Positions 1 to 7,293 are shown, counted from the stretch's first letter. The stretch is DNA of 64,000 bases from an uncultured Agathobaculum sp. (GCA_934504345.1 CAKSVR010000007.1:1-64000); one strand, 5' to 3'. Notes: generated by a model from the letters alone, not told the origin. Translations and numbers: made by a program.

Positions 1-76
1 GGAAGTTTAGCTCAGCTGGGAGAGCATCTGCCTTACAAGCAGAGGGTCACAGGTTCGAGCCCTGTAACTTCCACCA
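1..76 (+). tRNA. tRNA-Val (anticodon UAC), copy 1
   Basis: A complete 76-nt cloverleaf including an encoded 3' CCA is present. The anticodon stem TCTGC/GCAGA closes the seven-base loop CTTACAA, whose centre TAC reads valine GTA codons. The T arm carries the usual GGTTCGAGCC. It is the first of three copies spaced every 79 bases and separated by only three bases, so they are probably cut from one precursor. The upstream promoter lies outside the window. Confidence 0.97.
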
Positions 77-79
77 TTC

Positions 80-155
80 GGAAGTTTAGCTCAGCTGGGA
101 GAGCATCTGCCTTACAAGCAGAGGGTCACAGGTTCGAGCCCTGTAACTTCCACCA
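80..155 (+). tRNA. tRNA-Val (anticodon UAC), copy 2
   Basis: This copy is identical in sequence to the first tRNA-Val and is separated from it by the spacer TTC. It has the same anticodon loop, T arm and encoded CCA. Confidence 0.97.
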
Positions 156-158
156 TTC

Positions 159-234
159 GGAAGTTTAGCTCAGCTGGGAGAGCATCTGCCTTACAAGCAG
201 AGGGTCACAGGTTCGAGCCCTGTAACTTCCACCA
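159..234 (+). tRNA. tRNA-Val (anticodon UAC), copy 3
   Basis: This is the third identical copy, ending in encoded CCA. It is followed within ten bases by a terminator hairpin at 242-270, so it is the last complete tRNA of the array. Confidence 0.97.
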
Positions 235-241
235 TGGAGAT

Positions 242-270
242 AGCACTCACTTTTGTGGGTGCTTTTCTTT
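242..270 (+). terminator. Rho-independent terminator after the tRNA-Val array
   Basis: AGCACTCAC pairs with GTGGGTGCT around a TTTT loop, with one G-U pair, and is followed by TTTTCTTT. Confidence 0.85.
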
Positions 271-305
271 TATGTATTGCAGCCGGGTTCATCATGTACC
301 AACCG

Positions 306-343
306 GCAGAGGGTCACAGGTTCGAGCCTTGTAACTTCCACCA
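306..343 (+). pseudogene. tRNA-Val 3' fragment 1
   Basis: The 38 bases match tRNA-Val positions 39-76 (3' side of the anticodon stem, variable loop, T arm, acceptor and CCA). The 5' half is absent, so no functional tRNA can form. One base differs from the intact copies. Confidence 0.85.
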
Positions 344-350
344 TGGAGAT

Positions 351-380
351 AGCACTCACTTTTGTGGGTGCTTTTCTTTT
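351..380 (+). terminator. Duplicated copy of the tRNA terminator
   Basis: This repeats the 242-270 hairpin exactly, 109 bases downstream, as part of the tandem unit. Confidence 0.75.
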
Positions 381-414
381 ATGTATTGCAGCCGGGTTCA
401 TCATGTACCAACCG

Positions 415-452
415 GCAGAGGGTCACAGGTTCGAGCCCTGTAACTTCCACCA
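415..452 (+). pseudogene. tRNA-Val 3' fragment 2
   Basis: This second 38-base tRNA-Val 3' half is identical to the corresponding part of the intact genes and again lacks the 5' half. Confidence 0.85.
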
Positions 453-455
453 TGG

Positions 456-490
456 AACCACTCACGAAAGTGAGTTGTTTTTCTTTTTCT
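456..490 (+). terminator. Terminator ending the tRNA region
   Basis: AACCACTCAC pairs with GTGAGTTGTT around GAAA with one mismatch, and a long T-rich tail follows. The repeat element at 491 starts directly after this tail. Confidence 0.8.
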
Positions 491-780
491 CGGCAGTCGT
501 TTTCCGGTGCACGCGAGGCGCGTGAGCGCTACGCCACAGATGGGCGGCAGCCTATTCCTTGGCAACCTTTTACTGGTGCAACCGAGTTGCGAAGCAATAC
601 GCCGTTGCCGGGCTGGGGATTTCGCCGTCTGCGGACGGCGGGAACGTTGCGCCGCCCCGGCGCTGGGGCAAAAATGGAGGGACACCTACGGTTTCCCTCC
701 CTCTTTGAACTCCTACCTTTCCCTCGACAGCCTCGCGAACGGGCCTTGCGGCCCTACTTCGTAAGTAACTCGTATACAAG
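491..780 (+). repeat. Tandem-repeat element, plus-strand copy of an inverted pair
   Basis: No gene is supported in the roughly 770 bases from 491 to 1262. This copy begins just after a terminator T-tract with CTCGGCAGTCGTTTTC. It contains two tandem units of about 68 bases, each opening with GGCA(G/A)nC and continuing through GGTGCAnnCGAG to TACGCC. A GC-rich palindrome and a downstream hairpin (GGAGGGACAC/GTTTCCCTCC) follow. A diverged copy lies in the opposite orientation at 950-1227. Function is unknown. Confidence 0.65.
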
Positions 781-949
781 AACGGGTATCGGCTGACGTT
801 TTTCACGTTGTCGCGGCGTGGTCGCGGCAGATTGCACGGGTTTTGCGTAAATACTGTCGCAGACCGCTAACGGCTTGAGCGTTGCTGTGAGAGGAATGGC
901 GCTTTGCGGCCTATGAATTGGTAACGGTACTGCCGTTCCTTTTTCGGTC

Positions 950-1227
950 CCACCTCTAAGTAGGAACGGAACGTTCCGTCGCTCCGAGGTATCCCCAAGG
1001 GAAAGTTGGAGTCCCAAGAGGATAGAAAACCGTAGGTTGTCTATCCTTTTGGCCCCGCGCGGGAGCGCCGTTCTCCCGCGCTCCGCAGAGCGCGAAATCC
1101 CCCGCCCGGCAACAGCGTATTGCTTCGCGGGCTCGGTTGCACCAGAAAACGTCTGCCGAGAAAAGGGCTGCCGCCCGGAAACGGCGTATCGCTGCCGCGA
1201 CTCGTGTGCATCACATAACGGCTGCCA
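950..1227 (-). repeat. Tandem-repeat element, minus-strand copy of the inverted pair
   Basis: Read on the minus strand this begins right after the csoR terminator with TTGGCAGCCGTT. It shows the same two-unit layout (GGCAGAC, GGTGCAACCGAG, CGAAGCAATACGC, GTTGCCGGGCGG) as the copy at 491. A strong palindrome, CGCGCTCTGC/GCAGAGCGCG, sits in its middle. Bases 781-949 between the two copies hold nothing recognisable. Confidence 0.65.
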
Positions 1228-1228
1228 A

Positions 1229-1260
1229 GAAAAAGGACGTACCTCCCGGTACGCCCTTTT
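1229..1260 (-). terminator. Terminator of the copper operon
   Basis: On the minus strand GGGCGTACC pairs with GGTACGTCC around GGGA, with one G-U pair, and runs into TTTTTCTT. It sits directly after the csoR stop codon. Confidence 0.85.
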
Positions 1261-1262
1261 GC

Positions 1263-1529
1263 TCACGCTTTGTCCAGCAGCTTGATGATCTCCGCGATCT
1301 TTTCCTCGCGTTCTTTTTCATCGCCGGTTTCGAACGCATCCTGTACGCAGCCGGAAAGATGGCCGCGCAGCACCTCTCTCTGCGCCTTGTGTACCAGCGA
1401 CTCCACCGCCCGAAGCTGCATCATAATATCCATGCAGTAGCGGTCATCGTCTATCATCTTCAGCACACCGTCGAGCTGTCCGCGTGCGGTCTTGAGCAGC
1501 GGCTCGACCTTTTTTCTGTCTGCCATCAT
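1263..1529 (-). CDS. csoR: CsoR-family copper-sensing transcriptional repressor
   Basis: The 88-residue all-helical protein belongs to the CsoR/RcnR (DUF156) family, whose Cu(I) form releases operator DNA. Cys32, His57 and Cys61 have the same 25- and 4-residue spacing as the Cys-His-Cys copper ligands of known CsoR proteins, which supports copper over nickel or sulfide sensing. The start overlaps the copA stop as ATGA, so the two are translationally coupled, and the protein would autoregulate the operon through the GC-rich inverted repeat upstream of copA. A second ATG follows directly and could also be the start. Confidence 0.93.
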   Translation of the reverse strand: MMADRKKVEPLLKTARGQLDGVLKMIDDDRYCMDIMMQLRAVESLVHKAQREVLRGHLSGCVQDAFETGDEKEREEKIAEIIKLLDKA

Positions 1530-1732
1530 TCGATGCCGACCACCTTATAGCCCGCCTCGGTAACGGCATCGGTCAGGGTCTTTTCGTCTGGCAGCGCCGC
1601 CGCCTTGACTACCGCCTTGCCTGCATCCAGATCGACCTCCGCCGTCACACCCGGAAGCTCCTCCAGCGCCTTTTTCACATGGGCAACGCAGTGCATACAC
1701 ATCATGCCCTCGACTTTGATCGTCTTTTCCAT
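1526..1732 (-). CDS. Possible independently translated CopZ-like chaperone inside copA
   Basis: The last 68 codons of copA encode a complete HMA domain of the size of free CopZ, with the copper-binding Cys-x-x-Cys in GMMCMHC. A consensus AAGGAGG lies eight bases before an in-frame ATG at 1732. That is a better initiation site than chance predicts inside a gene and would yield a soluble 68-residue chaperone from the same mRNA. The alternative is that copA and a once separate copZ were fused by loss of a stop codon and the site is a relic. Only the sequence signals are seen; actual use is inferred. Confidence 0.4.
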   Translation of the reverse strand: MEKTIKVEGMMCMHCVAHVKKALEELPGVTAEVDLDAGKAVVKAAALPDEKTLTDAVTEAGYKVVGIE

Positions 1733-4066
1733 AACATTTTCCTCCTTTTTATGTGCCGCAGACGGCATTTCGCCGCTTACGGGCAAAACAGCAGGCGTCC
1801 CCGCCGTTTTTCTCTGAGTTGCGCTGAAAAAGCGCAGGCGCAGTGCATTCGATACCACGCAGACGGACGAAAGGCTCATCGCCGCCGCGCCGATCATCGG
1901 GCTGAGCTTGATGCCGAACGGCACCCACAGCAGACCCGCCGCGATCGGAATGCCGATGCAGTTGTAGAAGAACGCCCAGAACAGGTTCTGGCGGATATTA
2001 CGCATGGTCTGGCGCGACAGGCGGATGGCATCCACCGCATCCAACAAATCGCTCTTCATGAGGACAACGTCCGCAGACGAAATCGCAACGTCCGTGCCCG
2101 CGCCGATGGCAATGCCGACATCCGCACGCGCGAGCGCCGGTGCATCGTTGATACCGTCGCCGATCATGGCGACCTTGCGGCCCGCGGCCTGCTTTTCGCG
2201 CACGATGCGCTCCTTGTCCTGCGGGAGCACCTCCGCGATAACGTCGCTCACACCCAGCTCGGCTGCGATGGACTGCGCCGTGGTCTTATTATCGCCGGTG
2301 AGCAGAGTTACGTCAATGTTCATGCCGCGCAGTGCTTCGACTGCCGTCCTGCTGGTCGGCTTGAGCACATCGGCCACCGCGAACATACCGACGATCCGGC
2401 GGTCTGCTGCGAAGAACAGCGGCGTTTTGCCTGCAGCCGCGAACTCGTCAGCCATTTTCTGCATCGAGCCGGACAGCGCGAGGCCGTTTGCCAGCAGCAT
2501 CCGACGGTTGCCCGCGAAGCACGGCACGCCGTCCACGCCGGCGCGGATGCCCTGTCCCTCTACCATCTCGAAATCGGTGACAGTGCGCTCCTGTGCGTGA
2601 TTTTCGCGGGCGTAACGCACGACAGCATCCGCCAGCGGATGATCGCTGCGGCTCTCGAGCGACAGCGCCAGCGAGAGCAGGTCAGCCGACTCCACGCCGA
2701 ACGACTTGACATCGGTCACGACCGGACGGCCCTCGGTAACAGTGCCCGTCTTATCCATGATAACCGCGTTGACATTGTGCAGGTTCTCCAGCGCCTCGGC
2801 GGATTGGAACAGTACGCCGTTTTTCGCGCCGACACCTGTGCCGACCATGATAGCGACCGGCGTTGCCAGTCCCAGCGCGCACGGGCACGAGATAACGAAC
2901 ACCGAGATCGCACGGGTCAGCGCAAAGCTCGGCGTTTCACCGACCAGCAGCCAGATAATAGCCGTCACGAGTGCGATGCCCATAACGACCGGCACGAACA
3001 CGCCCGCAACCTTATCGGCCAGCTTGGCGATAGGCGCCTTGGAGGCGCCCGCCTCCTCCACCAGACGGATGATCTGGCTCAAAGTCGTATCGTCACCGAC
3101 ACGCGAGGCTTTCATCACAAAATAGCCGCTCTTGGACACGGTGGCGCCGATTACGGTGTCGCCAATGTGCTTTTCAACCGGCATACTCTCGCCGGTGATG
3201 GCGCTTTCGTCCAGATACGCGCCGCCCTCGATGATCTCGCCGTCAACCGGCACGGACTGACCGCCGCGCACGATAACGAGGTCGCCCACCTGCACCTGCT
3301 CGATGGGAACCTGCACGGTTTCACCATTGCGGATGACTTCGGCAGTCTGCGGGCGCAGATCCATCAGCGCCGCGATGGCTTCGCCGGTCTTGCGCTTTGC
3401 ACGGGCTTCAAAGAACTTGCCGAGCGTTACCAGCGTTAAGATCATGCCTGCGGACTCAAAATACAGGTCGTGCATGAAGCCGTGCGCCGCCTCCGGCGTG
3501 GGCGCAAGCCCGATCTGAAGGAGTGCGTAAATGCCGTACACCAGCGCCGCGCCCGAGCCGACTGCAATAAGCGCATCCATCGTTGGGGCGCGGTGCAGCA
3601 GCGTTTTGAAGCCGTTGATATAATATTTGCGGTTGATGATAACGATGGGCAGTGTCAAAATGAGCTCTGTCAGCGCCAGATTGAACATCCCGTCCATGCC
3701 CGCCGCGTAGGACGGCAGCGGCAGTCCGACCATCTCGCCCATCGAGAAATACATCAGAACGACCATGAACACCGCCGAAACGATGATGCGGGTCTTCATC
3801 TCCCCCAGGGCTTGGTCCGCCTGCGGGCTCTGCGCCGGTGCGGAGGTCTGTTTGCCGTCGTCCACCGCCGCCGTGTAGCCGCCGGATTCGACTGCCTTGA
3901 TGATCTTCTGTGCATCGCACGCGCTCTCGTCGTACTCGACAGCCATGCTGCCAGCCAGCAGGTTCACCTGCACGCTGCCGACACCCGGCACCGCCGAAAC
4001 GCTCTTTTCCACATGGGCGGAGCAGGCCGCGCAGCTCATGCCGCCCACCCGAAACCGTTGTTTCAT
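1526..4066 (-). CDS. copA: Copper-exporting P-type ATPase with N- and C-terminal heavy-metal domains
   Basis: This P1B-1 ATPase pumps Cu(I) out of the cell. The start at 4066 follows AGGAGA; a longer frame upstream lacks a ribosome binding site. The order is an N-terminal HMA domain with GGMSCAACS, membrane segments, the actuator motif TGES, the transmembrane CPC motif (SCPCALGLATP), the phosphorylation motif DKTGT and the hinge GDGINDAPAL. Unusually, a second HMA domain (GMMCMHC) is attached at the C-terminus through a 30-residue linker, so copper chaperone and pump are fused. A strong internal ribosome binding site lies just before this last domain. csoR overlaps downstream. Confidence 0.95.
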   Translation of the reverse strand: MKQRFRVGGMSCAACSAHVEKSVSAVPGVGSVQVNLLAGSMAVEYDESACDAQKIIKAVESGGYTAAVDDGKQTSAPAQSPQADQALGEMKTRIIVSAVFMVVLMYFSMGEMVGLPLPSYAAGMDGMFNLALTELILTLPIVIINRKYYINGFKTLLHRAPTMDALIAVGSGAALVYGIYALLQIGLAPTPEAAHGFMHDLYFESAGMILTLVTLGKFFEARAKRKTGEAIAALMDLRPQTAEVIRNGETVQVPIEQVQVGDLVIVRGGQSVPVDGEIIEGGAYLDESAITGESMPVEKHIGDTVIGATVSKSGYFVMKASRVGDDTTLSQIIRLVEEAGASKAPIAKLADKVAGVFVPVVMGIALVTAIIWLLVGETPSFALTRAISVFVISCPCALGLATPVAIMVGTGVGAKNGVLFQSAEALENLHNVNAVIMDKTGTVTEGRPVVTDVKSFGVESADLLSLALSLESRSDHPLADAVVRYARENHAQERTVTDFEMVEGQGIRAGVDGVPCFAGNRRMLLANGLALSGSMQKMADEFAAAGKTPLFFAADRRIVGMFAVADVLKPTSRTAVEALRGMNIDVTLLTGDNKTTAQSIAAELGVSDVIAEVLPQDKERIVREKQAAGRKVAMIGDGINDAPALARADVGIAIGAGTDVAISSADVVLMKSDLLDAVDAIRLSRQTMRNIRQNLFWAFFYNCIGIPIAAGLLWVPFGIKLSPMIGAAAMSLSSVCVVSNALRLRFFSATQRKTAGTPAVLPVSGEMPSAAHKKEENVMEKTIKVEGMMCMHCVAHVKKALEELPGVTAEVDLDAGKAVVKAAALPDEKTLTDAVTEAGYKVVGIE

Positions 4067-4085
4067 ATGGCATCTCCTGTCTTTG

Positions 4086-4111
4086 CCCCTCCCCATAGGG
4101 AGGGGGGGGTA
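4086..4111. promoter_or_regulatory. Likely CsoR operator upstream of copA
   Basis: CCCCTCCC and GGGAGGGG form a perfect 8-bp inverted repeat around CATA and run into GGGGTAT. This resembles GC-rich CsoR boxes. It lies between the copA -10 element and its ribosome binding site. Confidence 0.6.
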
Positions 4112-4126
4112 TTGCTTTACAGTCAA

Positions 4127-4156
4127 AGTATACGCCCGAGGAAAGCGTTTTGTCAA
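4127..4156 (-). promoter_or_regulatory. copA-csoR promoter
   Basis: Minus-strand TTGACA and TATACT are separated by 18 bases, upstream of the putative CsoR operator. Confidence 0.8.
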
Positions 4157-4170
4157 GCACGATTTTTCTC

Positions 4171-4200
4171 TTGACTGTCCCATGGAAAATATGGTATACT
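4171..4200 (+). promoter_or_regulatory. Divergent plus-strand promoter
   Basis: TTGACT and TATACT are separated by 18 bases. It is back-to-back with the copA promoter, 14 bases away, and drives transcription into a hairpin terminator about 30 bases after the expected start. Confidence 0.7.
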
Positions 4201-4206
4201 ATATAT

Positions 4207-4272
4207 AATTAATGGTAGTTGCAGTAGTCCATAGGGCGAAGTAGACGAAAGTTTACTTCGCCCTATTTTTTT
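4207..4272 (+). ncRNA. Candidate short RNA or attenuated leader next to copA
   Basis: From the predicted start near 4207 the transcript is only about 65 nt before a 14-bp hairpin (AGGGCGAAGTAGAC, loop GAAA) and a run of seven T at 4233-4272. It has no obvious open frame with a ribosome binding site. It could be a free small RNA or a leader that limits transcription into the gene at 4499. No known RNA family was recognised. Confidence 0.45.
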
Positions 4273-4312
4273 GCGTTTGCTGCCGTTCTATTCGTTATCA
4301 AAAAATATTTAC

Positions 4313-4473
4313 GGCAATACCGCATAATTGAACAAGAGTGATTTGCGAGTAAATTTTGCGTACTGACGAGGCACAGTTTTGCGGTAATACTTGATGTATT
4401 ACCGTGAAACTGCAACAAAGTCAGGACACAAAATTTCCGCAAAGCACCGCCGCTTTAATTGTGCGGTGTTGCC
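4313..4473 (+). repeat. 161-bp inverted-repeat element, copy 1
   Basis: This is one of three copies of exactly 161 bp. It starts GGCAATACCGCATAATT and ends with the near complement AATTGTGCGGTGTTGCC. The centre is a long palindrome (CGGTAATACTTG, then ATGTATTACCG). The immediate flanks are TAC and GTA. It sits between the short transcript and the gene at 4499, whose ribosome binding site lies just beyond the right end. It has no coding capacity and resembles a MITE. Confidence 0.8.
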
Positions 4474-4498
4474 GTACATACACAAAGGAGAAAACAAA

Positions 4499-4999
4499 AT
4501 GCCAAAAAACAAATTTCAGGACGTTATTTACACCATTATCATGGCTTCTGTCATGGTATACGGCATGGTAGCGTACAACATCGTGCTGAACACCGGTTCG
4601 CTGCAAAACTGGGTATTCCTTGCCACGTTCAGCGAGTGGAAAATCATGACTGTCATTGCCATCGCACTCGAGCTGGTGTTTGTCGGCAAGCTGGCGATGA
4701 AGGTCGCATTCCGTCTTGTCAACCCGCGTGAGGCCAGCCAGACCAGCGTGATGCTCGCCATTTCGGCTGCATCCGTATGGCTGATGTGCCCGTGCATGAG
4801 CTTCTTTGCTACCCTGCTGTTCAAGGACAGCCACAATGCACAGTTCGTTGCGATGTGGGTGCAGACCACGGTGATGAACTTCCCGATGGCGCTGCTGTGG
4901 CAGTTCTTTGCCGCCGGTCCTCTGGTGCGCCGCATCTTCGGCCTGCTGTTCCGCGAAAAGGACGGCGCAGCCGCTCCCGCAAACGCCGAGCAGGCGTAA
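4499..4999 (+). CDS. DUF2798-like four-helix membrane protein
   Basis: The 166-residue protein has about four hydrophobic segments in two repeated halves, each resembling a DUF2798 unit (start MPKNKFQDVIYT, with Asn-rich first helix and a later MNFPMAL helix). The tail is short and Ala-rich. AAAGGAG lies eight bases before the chosen ATG; a longer frame runs into the repeat element and has no site. Function is unknown; the family is predicted to be membrane-embedded. The gene stands alone and ends in a terminator hairpin at 5008-5037. Confidence 0.8.
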   Translation: MPKNKFQDVIYTIIMASVMVYGMVAYNIVLNTGSLQNWVFLATFSEWKIMTVIAIALELVFVGKLAMKVAFRLVNPREASQTSVMLAISAASVWLMCPCMSFFATLLFKDSHNAQFVAMWVQTTVMNFPMALLWQFFAAGPLVRRIFGLLFREKDGAAAPANAEQA

Positions 5000-5007
5000 A
5001 CAGAGAA

Positions 5008-5037
5008 AAACACCTCCGAAAATCTTCGGAGGTGTTT
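5008..5037 (+). terminator. Terminator and left flanking hairpin of dispersed element copy A
   Basis: AAACACCTCCGA pairs with TCGGAGGTGTTT. The dispersed element begins at TCAG directly after the T-tract. Confidence 0.85.
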
Positions 5038-5296
5038 CAGGTTGTCAAAAAAGTCGGTATTGAAGCAATTTTATCATATCGCGCGGCAGCGCGCATTAAA
5101 TAGAATTTGCTTTGCAAATTCATAAAAACCGGGAGCGTGTATCCGCGCAGCGCGGCCGAGAAGCCGCGCAAGGATAGCGCCGGTTTTTATACCTTAAGAG
5201 GGAAAAAGTTTCCGTATGGGAACTTTTGGACGACTTTGGAACGGCCCACGGTCCGTTCCTGCTTGTCGGCGAAACCGTGGTTTCGCGACAGCCTGA
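5037..5296 (+). repeat. Terminator-bracketed dispersed element, copy A (long form)
   Basis: This 260-bp copy runs from TCAG to CTGA. In order it has hairpins CGCGC/GCGCG, GAATTTGC/GCAAATTC, a large central hairpin based on AAAAACCGG/CCGGTTTTT with a GC-rich extension (GCGCGGC/GCCGCGC), AAAAGTT/AACTTTT, GGAACGG/CCGTTCC and GAAACC/GGTTTC. The ends are imperfect inverted repeats (TCAGGTTGTC against TCAGGCTGTC). It lies in the convergent gap between the genes at 4499 and 5365. Confidence 0.9.
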
Positions 5297-5325
5297 GAAA
5301 GTATCCACAGGCTGTGGATACTTTC
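5297..5325 (-). terminator. Terminator of the APC permease gene and right flanking hairpin of copy A
   Basis: GAAAGTATCCACA pairs with TGTGGATACTTTC. Unlike the short copies of the element, the two flanking hairpins here differ in sequence. Confidence 0.75.
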
Positions 5326-5364
5326 CGGCAGTTACTGATAATCGGCTGTGCAAAAAGCTTTTTC

Positions 5365-6912
5365 TCAGTGCTGTGCCGTATGCGCCGCATTGTTCGGATC
5401 GACTACATTGCCCTGCACAACAGCGCCCTGCCGCTGACCCTTACGCATACCGCGAACGACCTGTACGTTGCCGAGGATGAGATAATCCATCTCGCGCTTG
5501 GCGATCGCCGAGAAATCACGCTTGGCGTAGAAGTAGAACACCACGCCCATCAGCACCCATGCGGCCAGCGCCGCGAACGACTGCGGCGCCATGAACGCCG
5601 GAGAGCCCGGGATGACGAGCAGCAGCAGGATGGCTACCGAAATGATGCAGCCGCACAGCGCCGTGGACGGGCGAATACGGTTGGTGTCGTTCGGGTCGCC
5701 GTACTTTTTCAGCAGGATGTACGCGCCCGCACAGGTGAAGAAGTAGCCGAACGCCGTGCCCACCGAACACATATCAACGACCCAGCCGATGACCTCGCGG
5801 CCAAAGAACGGGCAGATGCAGCACAGCAGCATGGTGAAGATCACGCACACAGACGGCGTTTTGTACTTGGGATGCACTTTCTCGAACATGGAGGGCAGCA
5901 TCTTGGCACGCGCCATGCCGAACAGCAGGCGGCTGGAGGTCATAAAGAAACCGTTCATGCCGGTAAAGATGCCCATGCAGACCGCCAGCGCGACAAAGCC
6001 CACGCCGAGCTTGCCCATCGCGAACTCGAGGATGGCGCCGGTGTGCCACTTGACAGCAACACCGTTCGCATCGGTCAGCTGGAGCACCTGCTGCCACGGC
6101 ATCGCGCAGTCGGTGACGAGCGCCATCGCGCCGTAGATCAGCGCGCCGACGATGAGCGCGGACACGATCAGCGCCTTGCACTTCTGCGGCGGGAAGTCGT
6201 ATTCCTCCGCAGCCTGCGGGATGCAGTCAAAGCCGACATACAGGAACGGCGCAAGAGCCAGGATCGAGGCCAGTCCGCCGCCGAACGACTTGCCGCCCGC
6301 GCCGTAGGCCGGCTGGAGGTTTGCCGCATCGAAATGGCCGGTGACGACCACGCCGACCACCGAAACCACCACTGCCGCGCACATGATGAGCACCATTGTC
6401 AGCTGCAGATTGCCCACCGACTTCGCGCCGCGGTAGTTCATGATGCCGAACAGGATGATGAAAAACAGCGACAGTGCCACTTCGCCGAGATAAACGTCAT
6501 AGCCCGCGATCGTGTACAGATACCCGTGCGTGAACACGCCCGGGAAGATATACGAGGCCAGCACAGGCAGTGCCGTCGCGTTCAGCGCCACGATGGCCAG
6601 ATAGCCCAGTGACAGCATCCAGCCGCACACATACGAGGCCGTGCGGCCGAAGCCCTTGTAGGCATAGGCGAACTCGCCGCCGGCCACCGGGAATTTTGCG
6701 ATCATATAGGAATAGCTGTAACCGACTACGATCATCAGCAGGCCGCCGATGAGAAAGCCGAGGAACAGCGGCAGCGGGCCGCCGGCACGCTCGGTCCAGA
6801 TGCCGCCCTGAAGAAAGCAGCCCCAGCCAATGATCGAGCCGACCGCAACGGCCCAGATCGAGCCCGGGCCCATGGATTTCTGGAGCTTTGCTCGTTTTTT
6901 ACGTTCGTCCAT
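5365..6912 (-). CDS. APC-superfamily amino acid or amine permease
   Basis: The 515-residue protein has about twelve to thirteen hydrophobic segments and the N-terminal GSIIGWG signature of the amino acid/polyamine/organocation family (TM1 unwinding region). A central helix carries GFDCIPQAAEEY, typical of cationic amino acid or amine transporters. The charged C-terminus is about 40 residues. It starts 14 bases after the PII gene, so the two are co-transcribed, and PII-type proteins often gate transporters. In the context of the aminotransferase and dehydrogenase upstream it probably imports their amine substrate, possibly taurine. The substrate is inferred, not shown. Confidence 0.88.
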   Translation of the reverse strand: MDERKKRAKLQKSMGPGSIWAVAVGSIIGWGCFLQGGIWTERAGGPLPLFLGFLIGGLLMIVVGYSYSYMIAKFPVAGGEFAYAYKGFGRTASYVCGWMLSLGYLAIVALNATALPVLASYIFPGVFTHGYLYTIAGYDVYLGEVALSLFFIILFGIMNYRGAKSVGNLQLTMVLIMCAAVVVSVVGVVVTGHFDAANLQPAYGAGGKSFGGGLASILALAPFLYVGFDCIPQAAEEYDFPPQKCKALIVSALIVGALIYGAMALVTDCAMPWQQVLQLTDANGVAVKWHTGAILEFAMGKLGVGFVALAVCMGIFTGMNGFFMTSSRLLFGMARAKMLPSMFEKVHPKYKTPSVCVIFTMLLCCICPFFGREVIGWVVDMCSVGTAFGYFFTCAGAYILLKKYGDPNDTNRIRPSTALCGCIISVAILLLLVIPGSPAFMAPQSFAALAAWVLMGVVFYFYAKRDFSAIAKREMDYLILGNVQVVRGMRKGQRQGAVVQGNVVDPNNAAHTAQH

Positions 6913-6926
6913 CGTCTTTACGCTCC

Positions 6927-7259
6927 TTAGTCGTCGTCCGCGCGGGTTTCTTCACTGATGGTATAGGCCTCGCTGATGTCGGACACGAAGATCTTGCCGT
7001 CGCCGTAGTGGCCGGTCGGGCCGCTCTTGGCGCTGTTGACGATGATGTCCACCACCTCGTCCTTTTCCTTGTCGCCGACCGTGATGTACAGCATGGCTTT
7101 CGCCATCTCCTGATACAGCACATCGCCTACCTGAATGCCTTTCTCGCGGCCGCGGCCCGAGATGGCCCACTTGGAAAAGGCGTAGTAGCCCTCCTGCTCC
7201 AGCGCCTTGATAACGTCCATCACCTTTTCCGGGCGGACGATCGCAGTTACCAGTTTCAT
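6927..7259 (-). CDS. PII-family (GlnB/GlnK-like) signalling protein
   Basis: The 110-residue trimeric PII fold is recognised from MKLVTAIVRPEK at the start, the GRGREKG stretch before the T-loop and GDGKIFV with a following EETR near the end. The T-loop (VGDVLYQEMAK) is divergent from classical GlnB/GlnK, so uridylylation or AmtB binding cannot be assumed. The start at 7259 is preferred over one five codons earlier because GGGAG lies upstream of it. It precedes the APC permease by 14 bases, suggesting nucleotide- or metabolite-dependent control of that transporter. Confidence 0.88.
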   Translation of the reverse strand: MKLVTAIVRPEKVMDVIKALEQEGYYAFSKWAISGRGREKGIQVGDVLYQEMAKAMLYITVGDKEKDEVVDIIVNSAKSGPTGHYGDGKIFVSDISEAYTISEETRADDD

Positions 7260-7293
7260 AATGTCAACTCCCATTATTCCATATAAAGTAAAG

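Larger units (their letters stand above)
235..452 (+). repeat. Two tandem 109-bp units with truncated tRNA-Val 3' halves
   Basis: Bases 235-343 and 344-452 are near-identical 109-bp units that differ by one base in the T loop region (CTT versus CCT). Each unit holds a terminator hairpin, about 45 bases of unrelated AT-richer sequence, and then the last 38 bases of the tRNA-Val gene. The breakpoint is at GCAGAGGGTCAC in the anticodon stem. The pattern looks like unequal recombination within the tRNA array. Confidence 0.9.

Noticed and set aside
1..452. Regularly spaced repeats as a CRISPR array
   Set aside because: The repeats are whole or partial tRNA genes with 3-base spacers or identical 109-bp units, not repeat-spacer structure.
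1679..3439. Long plus-strand frame opposite copA
   Set aside because: It is the mirror of the copA codons in GC-rich sequence, with arginine/histidine-rich low-complexity content and no ribosome site.
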